DNA of 64,000 nucleotides, from positions 64,501 through 128,500 of the forward strand of contig OZ025757.1 of the NCBI GenBank assembly GCA_964019335.1, in the 5' to 3' direction. The stretch's first letter is position 1, and each line of letters opens with the position of its first letter. Positions 30,889 through 41,886 of the stretch are shown piece after piece. The DNA is from Diplonema japonicum (taxonomy: Eukaryota; Euglenozoa; Diplonemea; Diplonemida; Diplonemidae). Under the pieces are notes generated by a model. It saw only the letters and a list, made by a program, of their open reading frames with translations. It ran no database searches and was not told the origin of the DNA. The position numbers and the translations under genes are program-made.

Positions 30889-32873
30889 GGGAGAAGGGGA
30901 GGGGTGGGGGGATGGTATGGTAGTGGTTTTGCGTGTGGAAAGAAAAAAAAAAGATATAAAAGGAACAAGAATAAGAGGGGGGAAAAAAAACTTTAAACTT
31001 TTGTCCCCCCCCCCTTCCCTCCCTTTTCTTTTCTGTGGGTGGGTAAAAAAAAAGGGGGGGGGAGTGGGAGGAAGAGGAAAGTACCAGTGTTTTTTTTTCT
31101 TCTTCTTTCTTCTTTTGGAATTTGCTTTGGAAGGAAAATAAAAAATAAAAAAGAGGAAAGATATACTATTGCTACCCCAGCCTTTTTCAAAGGGGCATAC
31201 TTTTGCAAAAAAAAAAAAAAAAAAAAAAAGAAAAGAAAAAAAAAAAAAAGAAAGAAAGAGCCAGATTTTTTGTCACACAAGTACAAATCCTTGAGAATAA
31301 GTACTTTCATTCTTTTTTTTTGTTTTTTTTTGTTTGTTGTTTGTTTTTCCCCTCCTTTTTTTTACTACTCTTCTCTTGTTAAATGTGACTTTTCCCCATT
31401 CTCCAAAAACCAATCTTGGCTCACACAAAACCGACTTTTCTTGGACAAAATAAAATAAAACTGTAAGAAAAAGGTGTCAAATAAAGTCCAATGTACCCCC
31501 CCCCCCCCCCCCCCCCACAACACACACCAGTACTTTTTTACTCAAGAGGAACTGGCCGTTTTTTTTTTTTTTAAGGGTTCATTTCTACTCAAAAGAACAA
31601 TGCGATTTAACATAAAAAGAGATAAAGGAAGACCAGGTGCCCCTTGCACAAGCACGGTCTACTTGATTACAGGGGGGGGGGGCACACCTCGGCCGAGCTG
31701 TAGCTTTCTCTTGCATTCGATAGAATTCGTCCAAAAACTTCTTCTTGCCACCAAAAAAAAGAAATGTGCACTATTTATGGGGGGGGGGGAGTGTTAGCAA
31801 CACTCCCATTACCCAAGGGGGGGAAAAAAAAAGAAAAGAAACACAATCGTCCCCTCTTCCCTGCAAGGCCGCACTAAAAAAGCGGGCTTCTTTTTTGTCA
31901 ACCAAGTCCAGTGCGAGAATTAAACAGGAGGGGGGGACTCCGTGACATTTTGAAATCTCTTGCTGAGCCTATTTTTTTTTTGTGTTGATTTTTTTTTTTT
32001 TTCCTAATTGGATTCTCCAAAACCCTCAAGTAAGAGTGGGGGGGGAAGCAAAAGATAAAGGGTAGGTAAGTAAAGAATTCGATAAAATCTCAAAAGTGTG
32101 CTGCAATAAAAGAAAAGAAAGAAAAAAAAAAAGAGCTGCGAACTATTTGTTCTTTTCTTTTTTTTTTTTTTTTCTCGCAAAAAAAAAAAAAATCATCTTT
32201 TTTTTTTTTTTTTTTTTTTTTGTTTCATAAGCATAAAGGGAGGAAAAAAGGGGAAACAGAATTCAAATGGTTTTTTTTTTTTTTTTTTTTCTTTTCACTT
32301 CTTTTTTCTTTATAAATCCTCTTCGGCCGAACAAAAAAAAAATAAAAAATGGGGCGTGGGTGGGGTAAAAAAAAATAAAAAAAGCGATGAAAAAAAAAAA
32401 GAAGAAAAAAGACAACAAATAAAGATAGTTGTGTTGTTGGTTGCCACCACCATCTCCCCCCCCCCCCTTTTTTTTAGCACAGTTGTAGCCTCGGTGGCCT
32501 CTTCCGCATTCCGTGGAAAAACCTGATTCCAGAGGGGCACACCTCCGTGTCCTTAATGCGTGGGGAGTGTGTGCGGCTAAACCCAACAACGCATACCACG
32601 GTGCTTTCTATATATCCCTATGAGCTTTTTATAAAAAAAAAAAAAAAAAAAAACATACATATATATATATATATAATATATATCGTTATTTCAACAACAA
32701 AAAAAATAATAATAAATAAAAAAAAAAAGGAGAGGATGGGGAAAAATAAAGCAAAATAACACAGTCGGGGAGGGGGGGGGGGGGGGAAGCAATATAATAG
32801 CACCCTCAAGGCAAGCAATTTTTTTATTTATTATTATTTTTACTATTATCATTTTCTTTTTTTTTTTTTTTTT
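30725..32873. other. 2.1-kb gene-free low-complexity region
   Basis: Mostly A, T, C and G runs, an AT microsatellite near 32655-32685, and a patch of normal-complexity sequence at about 32475-32630. That patch has a short minus-strand open frame (LRTRRCAPLESGF) too small to call. No convincing gene. Confidence 0.5.
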
Positions 32874-34309
32874 TTATGTAGGAGGGTACTCTCCCGTCAA
32901 ACACTCGGCATCGCTTGGGTCGATTACTGTTCCATGGACATCCTTCTCGTATTCAATAAGCTGATCTCGGAACCCTTGGTTGGGGTTTGCGTTGGGGCGG
33001 GCTTTTTTCACGAAGGTGATGGCGTCCTTGAATGTCATCCCGTACTTTTTGATGAGGTACGCGCAGACTACCGTGACGGAGCGGGAAAGCCCTGCAAAAC
33101 AGTGCACAAGAACACGCTGATCTTTAGATTTTGTCTCGGACAAATATTCGTTCACCTTTTTTTTTTTTTTAAATTTTTTTTTTTTAATTTCTTAAGTACC
33201 TCATCAAAAACACCGGTCATCCCTTGCTCCGGGATGTCCTCCACATTGAGGAGAAGCTGGTCGACCCCTTCTGGTAAGGGGTCGATGATCTCAAGCTGTT
33301 TCCCAGCGGTTACGATTCTCGTGATATCCAGCTCCTTTTAATTTTTTTTTTTTTATTTTTTTAATTTTCCCCCACACCTTCAACACTTTCTGGCACTGCG
33401 CGGTCCTCACGGAACCCAAGTACATATATTCGTTAATTCTATCGGGGTAAATCTTGTTCCATGACAAGGCCACGTTGTCCAACGGCACGCTGATGTCGTC
33501 CCACGCCGCCTGTAGGACAGGAGAGTTGTCAATGTGCAGCTTGGTTGCGGTCCAGCGGGAAAGGTGAGCCGCGTTTATGGTCACGATCCCCGAGTTTGCA
33601 CACAGAAAACAGGTTTTCAAACCCTTGATTTTGGTCAGGCATTCCGGGATGGTGGTAAAGAAGTTGTAGTCGAAGTTGGCGGTCCTAATTTTTTTTTTTT
33701 TTTTTTTTTTTTCTTCCCATACTTAAGGTCTGTCAGGTTGGCGATGGAGTCGGGAAGACATTCCAACTTGTTCCTATTGCAGTCCAGCGATGTAAGGCTG
33801 GACAGCTCCCCGATGGCGTCCGGGAGGGACGCGAGCTCGTTCTGCCCGAGGTTTATCGTTGTGAGCATCTGGAGGTGGTCGATCTTCGGGGAGATGGACT
33901 TCAACCCGTTGAGGTGCGCCTTCAACGTGAGAAGGCCCCCACATGAAAACAGCGAGTCGGGCAGCTCGTCGAACTTATAACAGTTCAGCGTGAGGTCTTC
34001 CTGCCCGTCGGCGAGGGCTTTCTGTATCACACTTTCTAAATCGCCTGCTGTTTGAGACTCTAGAAGGACTTCCTCTTCCGTTCTAAAGCTTCTCTTGTTG
34101 ACGCTGCCCTTTCTTATCGCTCGATACCCCGAAGGGACTGAAAGGAGCCCGCTCTCTCTCCGGTCTTGGGATTTCGACATTTCTTCTTCTTCCGAACTGC
34201 TCGAGTCGCTCTCTCCCTCCACCGTGAGTACCGCCCCACCCTCACCTAGCTCGTCAACCACCGGCAGCAAACTCTTTCTGCGCTCCATCGTCCTTTCTCT
34301 CAATATCAT
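32874..34309 (-). CDS. LRR/dual-specificity phosphatase protein, four exons
   Basis: 436 aa. Exons 34309-33723, 33684-33378, 33334-33200 and 33155-32874 join in frame (587 + 307 + 135 + 282 nt). The acidic Ser-rich N-terminus is followed by LRRs (LGQNELASLPDAIGELSSL, LDCNRNKLECLPDSI) and a degenerate LRR segment, then a DSP domain with VEDIPEQ (general acid Asp) and the active-site loop VHCFAGLSRS. Predicted to dephosphorylate Tyr/Ser/Thr targets chosen by the LRRs. The three introns (39-45 nt) are A-rich and end in AG. It is a paralogue of the next gene upstream, from which it differs mainly by lacking the kinase domain. About 320 bp encoding the LRRs are identical in the two genes. Confidence 0.85.
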
Positions 34310-34386
34310 TCTTTCCGGTTTTTTTTTTTTTTTTTGGTTCCCCCCCCCCTTTTTTTTTTTTTTTTTTTGCATTTAGGGGGAATGGA

Positions 34387-34457
34387 AAAAAAGAAAAAAG
34401 AAAAAAGAAAAAAGAAAAAAGAAAAAAGAAAAAAGAAAAAAGAAAAAAGAAAAAAAA
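34387..34457. repeat. GAAAAAA heptamer microsatellite
   Basis: About ten tandem copies of a seven-base unit (GAAAAAA), located in the region upstream of the LRR-phosphatase gene. Confidence 0.9.
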
Positions 34458-34767
34458 TAGCTATTTTATTCACAATCCCCGGGAATCTGGAAAAAAAAAA
34501 TGAAAAAAAACCCCCCCTGGTGGGAGGGGGTGTCACCTGCCGTTGTAGTCTAACCCCCCACTTCATTTTTTTCTTGGCAATAAAAAAAAAGGGGGGGCTT
34601 CTTTAGTTTTACAGTATTATATGCGCAGTATAAAATACAAAAAAAAAGGGGGGAAGGGAAACATGGCATAATTATACTACAAAAATAAATATTTGGGGCT
34701 ATCCCCCCCCCCACCCCTAACATGTAAATGTTAGAAGAAGAGAATTAAAAAAAAATTCTTCTTTCTT

Positions 34768-35549
34768 TCAACCCTCGACACCAGGCCCATTCGCCTTGCA
34801 CTCTTTGTCGTTTGGGTCGATTACTGTTCCATGGACATCCTTCTCGTATTCAATAAGCTGATCTCGGAACCCTTGGTTGGGGTTTGCGTTGGGGCGGGCT
34901 TTTTTCACGAAGGTGATGGCGTCCTTGAATGTCATCCCGTACTTCTTGATGAGGTACGCGCAGACGAAGGTGACGGAGCGGGAAAGCCCTGCAAAACAGT
35001 GCACAAGAACCCGCCTCTTCTCCTTGCGGACTTTTTCGATGTAATCGTTCACGCTGGAGAATACGTTTCGCAGACCTTGCTCCGGGATGTCCTCCACATT
35101 GAGGAGGAGCTGGTCGACCCCTTCTGGTAGGGGGTCGATGATCTCAAGCTGTTTCCCAGCGGTCACAATTCTCGTTATCTCCAGCTCCTTAAGGATGTTT
35201 TCGCTTTGCACGGTTCTCACTGACCCCAGGTACAAATGGTCCAAAACCTGATCTGGATACACCTTGTTCCACATTAAAATAACATTTTCCAACCCTTTAT
35301 GTATTTTCCCCCATTCTATCTTCAGAACGGGGGTGTTGTCCACGGCCAAGTTGCAATTGGTCCAGTTGCCCATGCCGCTGGTGAAGCTCACCAGTTGTTG
35401 GTTCCCAATGATGAAGCATCTTTTTTTTTTTTTTTTTTTTTTTTCCCCCCACATACTTTTCCAAGCCTTGTATTTTGGGCAGACATGCGGGTAGGCTCCC
35501 TTTGATATTATTATAATCCAAATTGATGTACCTGAGAATGTGGATGGAA

Positions 35550-35586
<37 letters not shown>

Positions 35587-38476
35587 AAAGTACAGGACAA
35601 GCCCCCCGCTAGAGGGCCGCCCTATGGGAGGGGGGGGTCTATCTGTTAATACTCCCCTTCTGGAGCATTGCTTTCATCCCGATCGTGGCTGTGAGCGTCT
35701 TGCGAAGTCGAGTGATGCGATCCCGCTTGTAGGCGGCCTTCAAATCCATCAGCTTGTCGTGCGTGGACTGGGTAGCAAAAATGGGCCTCCTGGAGAAGCC
35801 TATAGCTGCCTTTCCTCCTATGGCGATGAGGGACTTCACCCTTTTCTGCTCATCCGCTGGGAAGGGGCGTCGCTTCTTCCGTGCCCTGCACGCTGCGTTT
35901 ATCTTTACGATTAGGGCCTTGATTCTGCGTGCCCTATCTTCCAGCAGGCTTCCTAATGATTTACCGGTCGTCCATTCGAAGTCAATGGCTAGCTCCACCG
36001 CCGACACCTCCAGCGCAGCTGTGACAACCATTGTAGCAGCGGGTTCAGGTACTGGGACAGGACCCCACCCACTCCTTCGAGCTCGCCTGCTATCGGAACG
36101 GGGCATCTCTTTCCTACTACATTTCGTTCCCACGGTAGCGGCTGTGTGTTGACGTCCTCCTTCTGCATGAGCTCCACGTCCCGCTTCTCAACCACCACGG
36201 CCAAGTATCGTTGCAGTTTTTCCAGGTATGCAAAGGCATGTCCTCTCGGCAGTATTGCGTGTAGCCCACTGGCCCCACTGCTGGTAGCTCCGTATCTTCA
36301 TATATCTGAGCTATCTTCTTGATTCGGCTCCATAGCTCCTCCGACCCTCTCCCCTCTCTCACGATGCAGTTGATCGCAAGTGTAGCAAACTTTCGCTTCA
36401 GGAAAAAAAAAACCCCTTCCCACAACACACAAAAATCCCATACTTAAGGTCTGTCAGGTTGGCGATGGAGTCGGGAAGACATTCCAACTTGTTCCTATTG
36501 CAGTCCAGCGATGTAAGGCTGGACAGCTCCCCGATGGCGTCCGGGAGGGACGCGAGCTCGTTCTGCCCGAGGTTTATCGTTGTGAGCATCTGGAGGTGGT
36601 CGATCTTCGGGGAGATGGACTTCAACCCGTTGAGGTGCGCCTTCAACGTGAGAAGGCCCCCACATGAAAACAGCGAGTCGGGCAGCTCGTCGAACTTATA
36701 ACAGTTCAGCGTGAGGTCTTCCTGCCCGTCGGCGAGGGCTTTCTGTATCACACTTTCTAAATCGCCCTTTGCTTGCGATTCCATGATGACATCCTCCTCC
36801 GTTCTAAAGCTTCTTTTATGACCGCTTGACAAACCATTGCCCGGGGATAGTTTTGAAGGAAGGGGTAAGAAACCGCCTAGAGCGCTTTTCCCAGCAAGAG
36901 TAGAGCTTGTTGCTAGTTTTCTGGGTGTTTCTACTTCGTCGTCTGACCCGGACTCTACGACAGACTGCGCCCCTGTAAGCAGTATCTGCGACCCAATATC
37001 GAGCTCCGGTTTTATTTCGGGAACTTCATTCGCTTCGCGGAATGATTGTTGTGCGGTGGGATGGACCACTTCAGTGAGCGGGCCCTCGTCCTTGTCGAGA
37101 GGAGGCGCTTCAGCAGGGCTGTTGGGGAGACTCCGTCTGGCGTAGGTACGGAATTTTCCCTTAATTTTTATCATGACCCCGACGGTGCTGCTGAACTTCA
37201 GGTTGATGTTATCTCCCTTTAAAACTGCCTTGTCCCTGTCCGTCTCAGAAATATTGATCTCGGTGTGGTTCTGCCTGGCAGCGCCTTCGTGGCCGGCGAG
37301 GAACTTATGGTTAAGGATCTCCGGGATACCGGTTTCCGTGCCGAGGCGTCTCGAAAACTCCTTAAAAAGCAATTTTTGAATGAGGTCCTTCGCGTCCGGG
37401 TCAACGTCAACCTGGTCCCACGATGGCTCGGTTTTTGTCACGGAATGACAAACCGCCGTTAGATTGTTCCCGAGAAATGGTAATGCCGCGTACGCCATCA
37501 CATATAACGTCACACCAAACGCCCAAATATCATGTATGTTACCAGAAGCAGGAACCTGGTTGAAAAGCTCAGGTGAGAAGAATGCTGGGGTTCCCGATGT
37601 ATCTTGTACCATTTCAGAGGATCCGCCATCGTCACCAAAATCGTTCGCAACGCCAAAGTCGGTCAGCTTCGGGGTTCCTTGCGAATCGACTAAAATATTT
37701 TCGGGTTTGATGTCTCTGTGGATGACTCCTATTTGATGGAGGTAGTCCAGGCCTTGAGCTATTCCAATGCATAGTTTTCTGAGCTTGGTGGTTTCCATAG
37801 GTGTGCAGCCGTCTTCAAGAGTGTAGCAAGGGCCTTCTTCAATGTACTCTATGATAAGGTATAGTTTGTTGCAGGATTCATCGTTGATCACCTCGTAGAG
37901 TTTGCATATGTTTGGGTGGTCGACTTTCTTCATGATTGCAATTTCTAGGCGGACGGAGTCGAGAGCGGTTTTGCAAGCGCCGACGTCTCCGCCGCCGCCC
38001 TTGCGGGCCTTTTGCAAAACGGATTTTTTCATGATTTTTATGGCGAAATATTGTTCGGTTTGAACGTGGACAACGAGTTTTACTTTTCCGTACGCGCCCC
38101 TTCCGAGTTCGGTTACTACCGCGTACTCGTTTATTTTTTTGCTCCCGTCTTCGTCCTCCCCGACCACCATCGTCTTGGTTTCTTTGACGTGGCTTTCAGA
38201 CGGTGATTTTCTCCTTTCCTTCACCCATGTTCGCTCTGCGATCTCGAGCAGGCCTTTGATCGGGTTTTCCGGCTTCTCCGCGATCAACGCCTTGCTGATC
38301 CTCTCTAAAAATAACGCGGCGCCGCTTTTCTTCAAATAGTTCACATCGTCCTCGTTTGCCGCAGGGACCAACCCGACAGGGTCGCTCTTCCTCTCTGGTG
38401 AAAAGGTGGACAGCGCACTGGTATTCTCCCCTGTTGTCGGCGTTGCCGGTTCGATAATGGGGGTCGTTTCCGTCAT
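34768..38476 (-). CDS. CaMKK-like kinase - LRR - dual-specificity phosphatase fusion, three exons
   Basis: 919 aa. Exons 38476-36444, 35531-35457 and 35419-34768 join in frame (2033 + 75 + 652 nt). Residues about 118-400 are a Ser/Thr kinase with GRGAYGKV, AIKIMKK, HRDIKPEN, DFG and TSGTPAFFSPEL, all active-type and resembling CaMKK/SNF1-kinase kinases. A Ser/Pro-rich linker leads to LRRs (about 565-720) and then a DSP domain with VEDIPEQ and VHCFAGLSRS (near 847). One chain therefore holds an intact kinase and an intact phosphatase. The large 912-nt intron (35532-36443) contains retroelement sequence; the other is 37 nt (GTATGT, a run of A, AAG). Reading through the first donor would instead end the protein shortly after the LRRs, so intron retention would give a kinase-LRR protein without phosphatase. 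Confidence 0.85.
35639..36420 (-). pseudogene. Non-LTR retroelement remnant inside intron
   Basis: INCIVREGRGSEELWSRIKK followed by IAQIYED and AVGPVG aligns with INSLVRESLASPRLRQRVGE, IIGLYQD and VMGPIG of the remnant at 21331-22110. The reading then needs a frameshift to continue through VVVEKRDVELMQKEDVNTQP into a basic segment ending at 35639. It lies in sense orientation within intron 1 of the kinase-LRR-phosphatase gene. Confidence 0.65.
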
Positions 38477-38490
38477 TTCATCCCTCCTCT

Positions 38491-38524
<34 letters not shown>

Positions 38525-38526
38525 GG

Positions 38527-38559
<33 letters not shown>

Positions 38560-38604
38560 CAACAACAACAACAACAAAAAAAAATTTTTTTTTTCCCCCT
38601 TTTT

Positions 38605-39960
38605 CTAGACAGATCCTTGGCGTTTTCTATAAGACCCTTTTTCGTATTGAAGGCCTGACGAGGCGAGCATCAAGCGGTGTTCCTCTTCGTGCTGTTGGCG
38701 AAGCCTCGACAGCTCGTCGTGGACCTCGCTGAGGTGGTCGGTCTTGGCCCGCGACTGCTTGAGGAGCTTCGAGTTCTTGTGCTCCTGCTGAAGGAAGGCC
38801 GCACGCTGCTTCCAGTATTTTTTATAATCCCCAGACATCAAAACCAGGTAGTCTAGGATGGACGGGTAAAGCACCCCGATCTGAGTAAACTCGGCAAAGC
38901 TGAGCCGCAAGTCCTTGTTGACGTCCAGCACGGAAAACATCTCGGAGTACGAAGACGACGGGAAATCCAGCCCTAGCGAGCGGAAAACGGTTGTGACTTC
39001 CTCTTCAGAGACCCAGCCCTGCCGGTTCACATCGATATTGTGAAACAATTCCCAGGCTTTGGTAAGCGTTTTGCCACCGGGAACGACAATCGAAGGATGC
39101 GGCATGGCTGCTTCCACCTCTATTACATTTCGCTGATGGATGTACAGTTGCAACCCATCTTTCAACTGTGATGACGCTGTTAAAGGCAGCCAAGAATCGT
39201 CTTTCCAAAACACGATTTTTTGTATCACCACATCATTGTTCCGTATGCCTTCTTCTTTGTATAGAATTGACTCATACGTCAGTAATCTTTCCGCGTCGAT
39301 TGTTAGATCAGAGAGGGTTGGGATGTTTTCGTATTTGAACTCGTAGTTCACCTTTTTGCTCCATAGGTCCGCGGCGATCCTGAGGACGCCTTTCGACCTG
39401 AAGTTCACGACCTCCGCCCCTGCAATGATGTAACCCCTCGGCGGGGGGAGCGGTCCCTCACAGTACCGCTGTTGGTATTTTTGAAAAACATAGATTTGAT
39501 CGTTCGGTTGCAAATCCTGCGGGTCGCACAGGTATCTCCATTCCTGCTCGATCTCCGACCATATTAACAGGTGCGAGATTGTGATGTGTGTATGCTTCCC
39601 GTCTCCTATCCAATCCCACAACAGCGATTTCGTCAGCTGTGTCAACAGATCCGGAAGCGTGCTCGGCCTCTCTCGGAACCCCATTTCAACGTTTCCTTTC
39701 CCTTCTCCCGTGTCAACCGCGACACGGAGTTTAAACTCCACCCGTTCCGTTAATGCAAAATTCGGGGAGGGCGGCGGCGGAGCCGCCGCCCCGCCCCCCG
39801 TTTTTTGCGACGCGGCAGGGGACGCTGCAACGGACGGGGAGGAGGTGACAACCCCATCCTGCCTCCAACTCCCTCCTCCTCCCACCATACCGTGGAGATT
39901 GGGCGTCCGTGAAAATCCATACGGACGGGGGGGAGAAGAACCCACGGGGAGTTGTTGCAT
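38605..39960 (-). CDS. EF-hand protein with ubiquitin-like-looking N-terminus and coiled coil
   Basis: 451 aa. The Gly/Pro/Ser-rich first 70 residues are disordered. About 75-290 look like two related beta-rich domains. Two EF-hands follow (near 310-365): DVNRQGWVSEEE (first, lacking some canonical acidic ligands) and DVNKDLRLSFAEF (closer to consensus). The C-terminal 80 residues are coiled coil. The order (globular domain, EF-hand pair, coiled coil) is reminiscent of kinetoplastid cytoskeletal proteins such as BILBO1, but sequence similarity was not established. The start is MQQLPVG; upstream in-frame Lys/Arg codons come from homopolymer leader. Confidence 0.75.
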   Translation of the reverse strand: MQQLPVGSSPPRPYGFSRTPNLHGMVGGGGSWRQDGVVTSSPSVAASPAASQKTGGGAAAPPPPSPNFALTERVEFKLRVAVDTGEGKGNVEMGFRERPSTLPDLLTQLTKSLLWDWIGDGKHTHITISHLLIWSEIEQEWRYLCDPQDLQPNDQIYVFQKYQQRYCEGPLPPPRGYIIAGAEVVNFRSKGVLRIAADLWSKKVNYEFKYENIPTLSDLTIDAERLLTYESILYKEEGIRNNDVVIQKIVFWKDDSWLPLTASSQLKDGLQLYIHQRNVIEVEAAMPHPSIVVPGGKTLTKAWELFHNIDVNRQGWVSEEEVTTVFRSLGLDFPSSSYSEMFSVLDVNKDLRLSFAEFTQIGVLYPSILDYLVLMSGDYKKYWKQRAAFLQQEHKNSKLLKQSRAKTDHLSEVHDELSRLRQQHEEEHRLMLASSGLQYEKGSYRKRQGSV

Positions 39961-40101
39961 TTTTCTTTTTTTTTTTTTTTTTTCCCTTCCTTCCCCCCGC
40001 CTTGGCTTTTTTTTTTTTCTTCTTTTTCTTTTTTTTTTCTCATCCAAATCAAACAGAAAATAAGAGGCTTTTTTTCTCCTTTTTTTTTTTCTTGGCTAGG
40101 G

Positions 40102-40143
<42 letters not shown>

Positions 40144-40182
40144 GTGCGCACTCTTCTTTTTTTTTTTTTTTTTTTTTTTTGT

Positions 40183-41058
40183 CTATGAAGTCTCGAGCGA
40201 CACGCCGAATGCCTCGCTGAACGCCTTCCCGTTGACCCCTTGCGAGTTGTGATCCTCGATGATCGCGAAGACAACGGAATCGAAAGAATCAGCGAAATGC
40301 TCGACGAGGACTCTCTTGAACAACCCGGCGACAACCTGGGGCGGGTTCCGGTAGGCTCCGCACCCGAACGCAGAGAGGACCACGTGCCGGTGCTTGAACT
40401 CCGCAGCCGCTGAGAAAATGGAGAAGATTTTCGCCTTGGTCAAGCTGTCCTGCTCAGACCCCCACGTCTGTATGGGCCTACATTTGACCGCAGCGCAAGA
40501 TATCACAGACAACAGCACCGGTTCACTCAAGAATGGGTACCCTTCATCTTCCGGACCTCTGAAGAAAGCCACATCTGGATGATACAAACACCCGTCTTCT
40601 GGTATAGGGTACAGATCCGCTCTTCCCACAGTGCAAAGCTTCAAGTTGCTTCGTCGGTGGAGGTTTTCTTCTTGCGCGCCTTGCGGGCCACACCCTGGGG
40701 CGATTGCAGCTGCCATGTTCAGCACAACTGGCATCTCGCTTGTCTTCTCCTTGATCAAGATGGCCGCCTTGACACAGTCCATTGCTACTACCCTTATGGA
40801 TGTATCGTGGTTCCCGCTGCAGGGTTGGGGTGTGTAGTCTCGTCGCTTCACGGTCCCCCTCGGTCCAAGGTTGATGACAGCTTCGAGGTTCACTGTTTCT
40901 CCCTTTTGTGTAGTGTACTTTTTGTCTTTCAAGCACTGCTGGGTCTGCCGTATAATCTCTTGTCTGGGAGGATGCGTGGCACGCGCGGCGCAGGCCTTGG
41001 AAAACATCTCCAACCACTGAGAAGGGACATGGGCTTTGTTGGTGGCAGCACCAAACAT
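40183..41058 (-). CDS. Microbial-type poly(ADP-ribose) glycohydrolase (macrodomain fold)
   Basis: 291 aa, a typical length for the TIGR02452-type family. The signature VLNMAAAIAPGCGPQGAQEE contains the QEE with the catalytic Glu. The usual GGG loop is GCG here. YHPDVAFFRG and VLSAFGCGAYRNPP are the other family motifs, the latter forming the ADP-ribose pocket. Predicted to remove poly(ADP-ribose) from proteins. Probably cytosolic or nuclear, as no targeting signal is seen. A WWE-domain gene, a likely ADP-ribose reader, lies about 7 kb upstream in the same array. Confidence 0.85.
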   Translation of the reverse strand: MFGAATNKAHVPSQWLEMFSKACAARATHPPRQEIIRQTQQCLKDKKYTTQKGETVNLEAVINLGPRGTVKRRDYTPQPCSGNHDTSIRVVAMDCVKAAILIKEKTSEMPVVLNMAAAIAPGCGPQGAQEENLHRRSNLKLCTVGRADLYPIPEDGCLYHPDVAFFRGPEDEGYPFLSEPVLLSVISCAAVKCRPIQTWGSEQDSLTKAKIFSIFSAAAEFKHRHVVLSAFGCGAYRNPPQVVAGLFKRVLVEHFADSFDSVVFAIIEDHNSQGVNGKAFSEAFGVSLETS

Positions 41059-41275
41059 TTCTTTTTTTTTTTTTTTTTTTTTTTTTTTTCCCCTCTCCCT
41101 AGAAGAATGGACAAGAAAAAAAAAAAAGAAAAGAAAAAAAAAAGAATATCTTTTGACCCGTCCCCAAATGTTTTTTAAAAAAAAAAAAAAAAGAAGAAGA
41201 AGAAAAAGGTTGATAATTTAACCCCCTCTCCCATGGTTTTGTAAAAAACCACCCCCTCCTAATTTTTTTTTTCCT

Positions 41276-41779
41276 TCAAATTTGAAGCGCCTTGATCCTC
41301 ATCAAAAAGATTTTGCCCGTGGAAGATGTGAAACGGTGGGGTTTTTTTCTTCCGGGGATCGGACGCTGCTTGCGAGGCTGGACCGGGGTGTCGGGGCAGG
41401 TAGGGATGTGCAGGCGGGTGACTGGTGCTGTTCTCGGACGGTGCTCCAGCCAGTAAAGACTACTAGTGGCGCCAGGTATGTTGGCAGGCATAGGGCCGAA
41501 AACATCATATTTGCACGAACGGGTGCGGTATACATTCCGGAACTTCATGGGGCTTGCTTCGCGTACTTCACCTGTCGTGAAGGAGTCCGGTCGTCTCCCA
41601 GCACCCTTGCTCCCATAGGTGGTCTGCAGGCTGCCCTTCAGCCACACCGCAGCTTCCATGTTCGTGCCTCCACACGTCTTCAGCCTCTTGCCCTCATGGT
41701 TTTTTAAGTGCTGTGGTACCACCACTTTCCGCCTCCCTATGTCAACGGCTGACTCCCCTGTTGGGTCTCTTGTCTCCAT
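41276..41779 (-). CDS. Hypothetical basic protein
   Basis: 167 aa, pI clearly basic. No family recognised. Phrases such as FRNVYRTRSCKYDVFGPMP and LPW-like Pro/Gly-rich stretches recall small axonemal microtubule-associated proteins, but this is only an impression. The ATG follows an A-rich leader, and codon use is like neighbouring genes. Confidence 0.6.
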   Translation of the reverse strand: METRDPTGESAVDIGRRKVVVPQHLKNHEGKRLKTCGGTNMEAAVWLKGSLQTTYGSKGAGRRPDSFTTGEVREASPMKFRNVYRTRSCKYDVFGPMPANIPGATSSLYWLEHRPRTAPVTRLHIPTCPDTPVQPRKQRPIPGRKKPHRFTSSTGKIFLMRIKALQI

Positions 41780-41855
41780 TTTCTGTTTTGTCGGGTTTCG
41801 CGGTTAAGTGGGGTAGGGGGGGAACGAGGGAATTAAAAAAAAAAAAGTCAGATTA

Positions 41856-41886
<31 letters not shown>

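Noticed and set aside
32475-32630. Short open frame LRTRRCAPLESGF on minus strand
   Set aside because: Too short, no acceptor or family signal; left as unexplained normal-complexity patch.
36398-36443. Kinase-LRR ORF reading on past 36444 to its own stop
   Set aside because: The extra residues are intron sequence: GTATGG donor identical to the paralogue, and the LRR continues in frame at 35531. Kept only as a possible retained-intron product.
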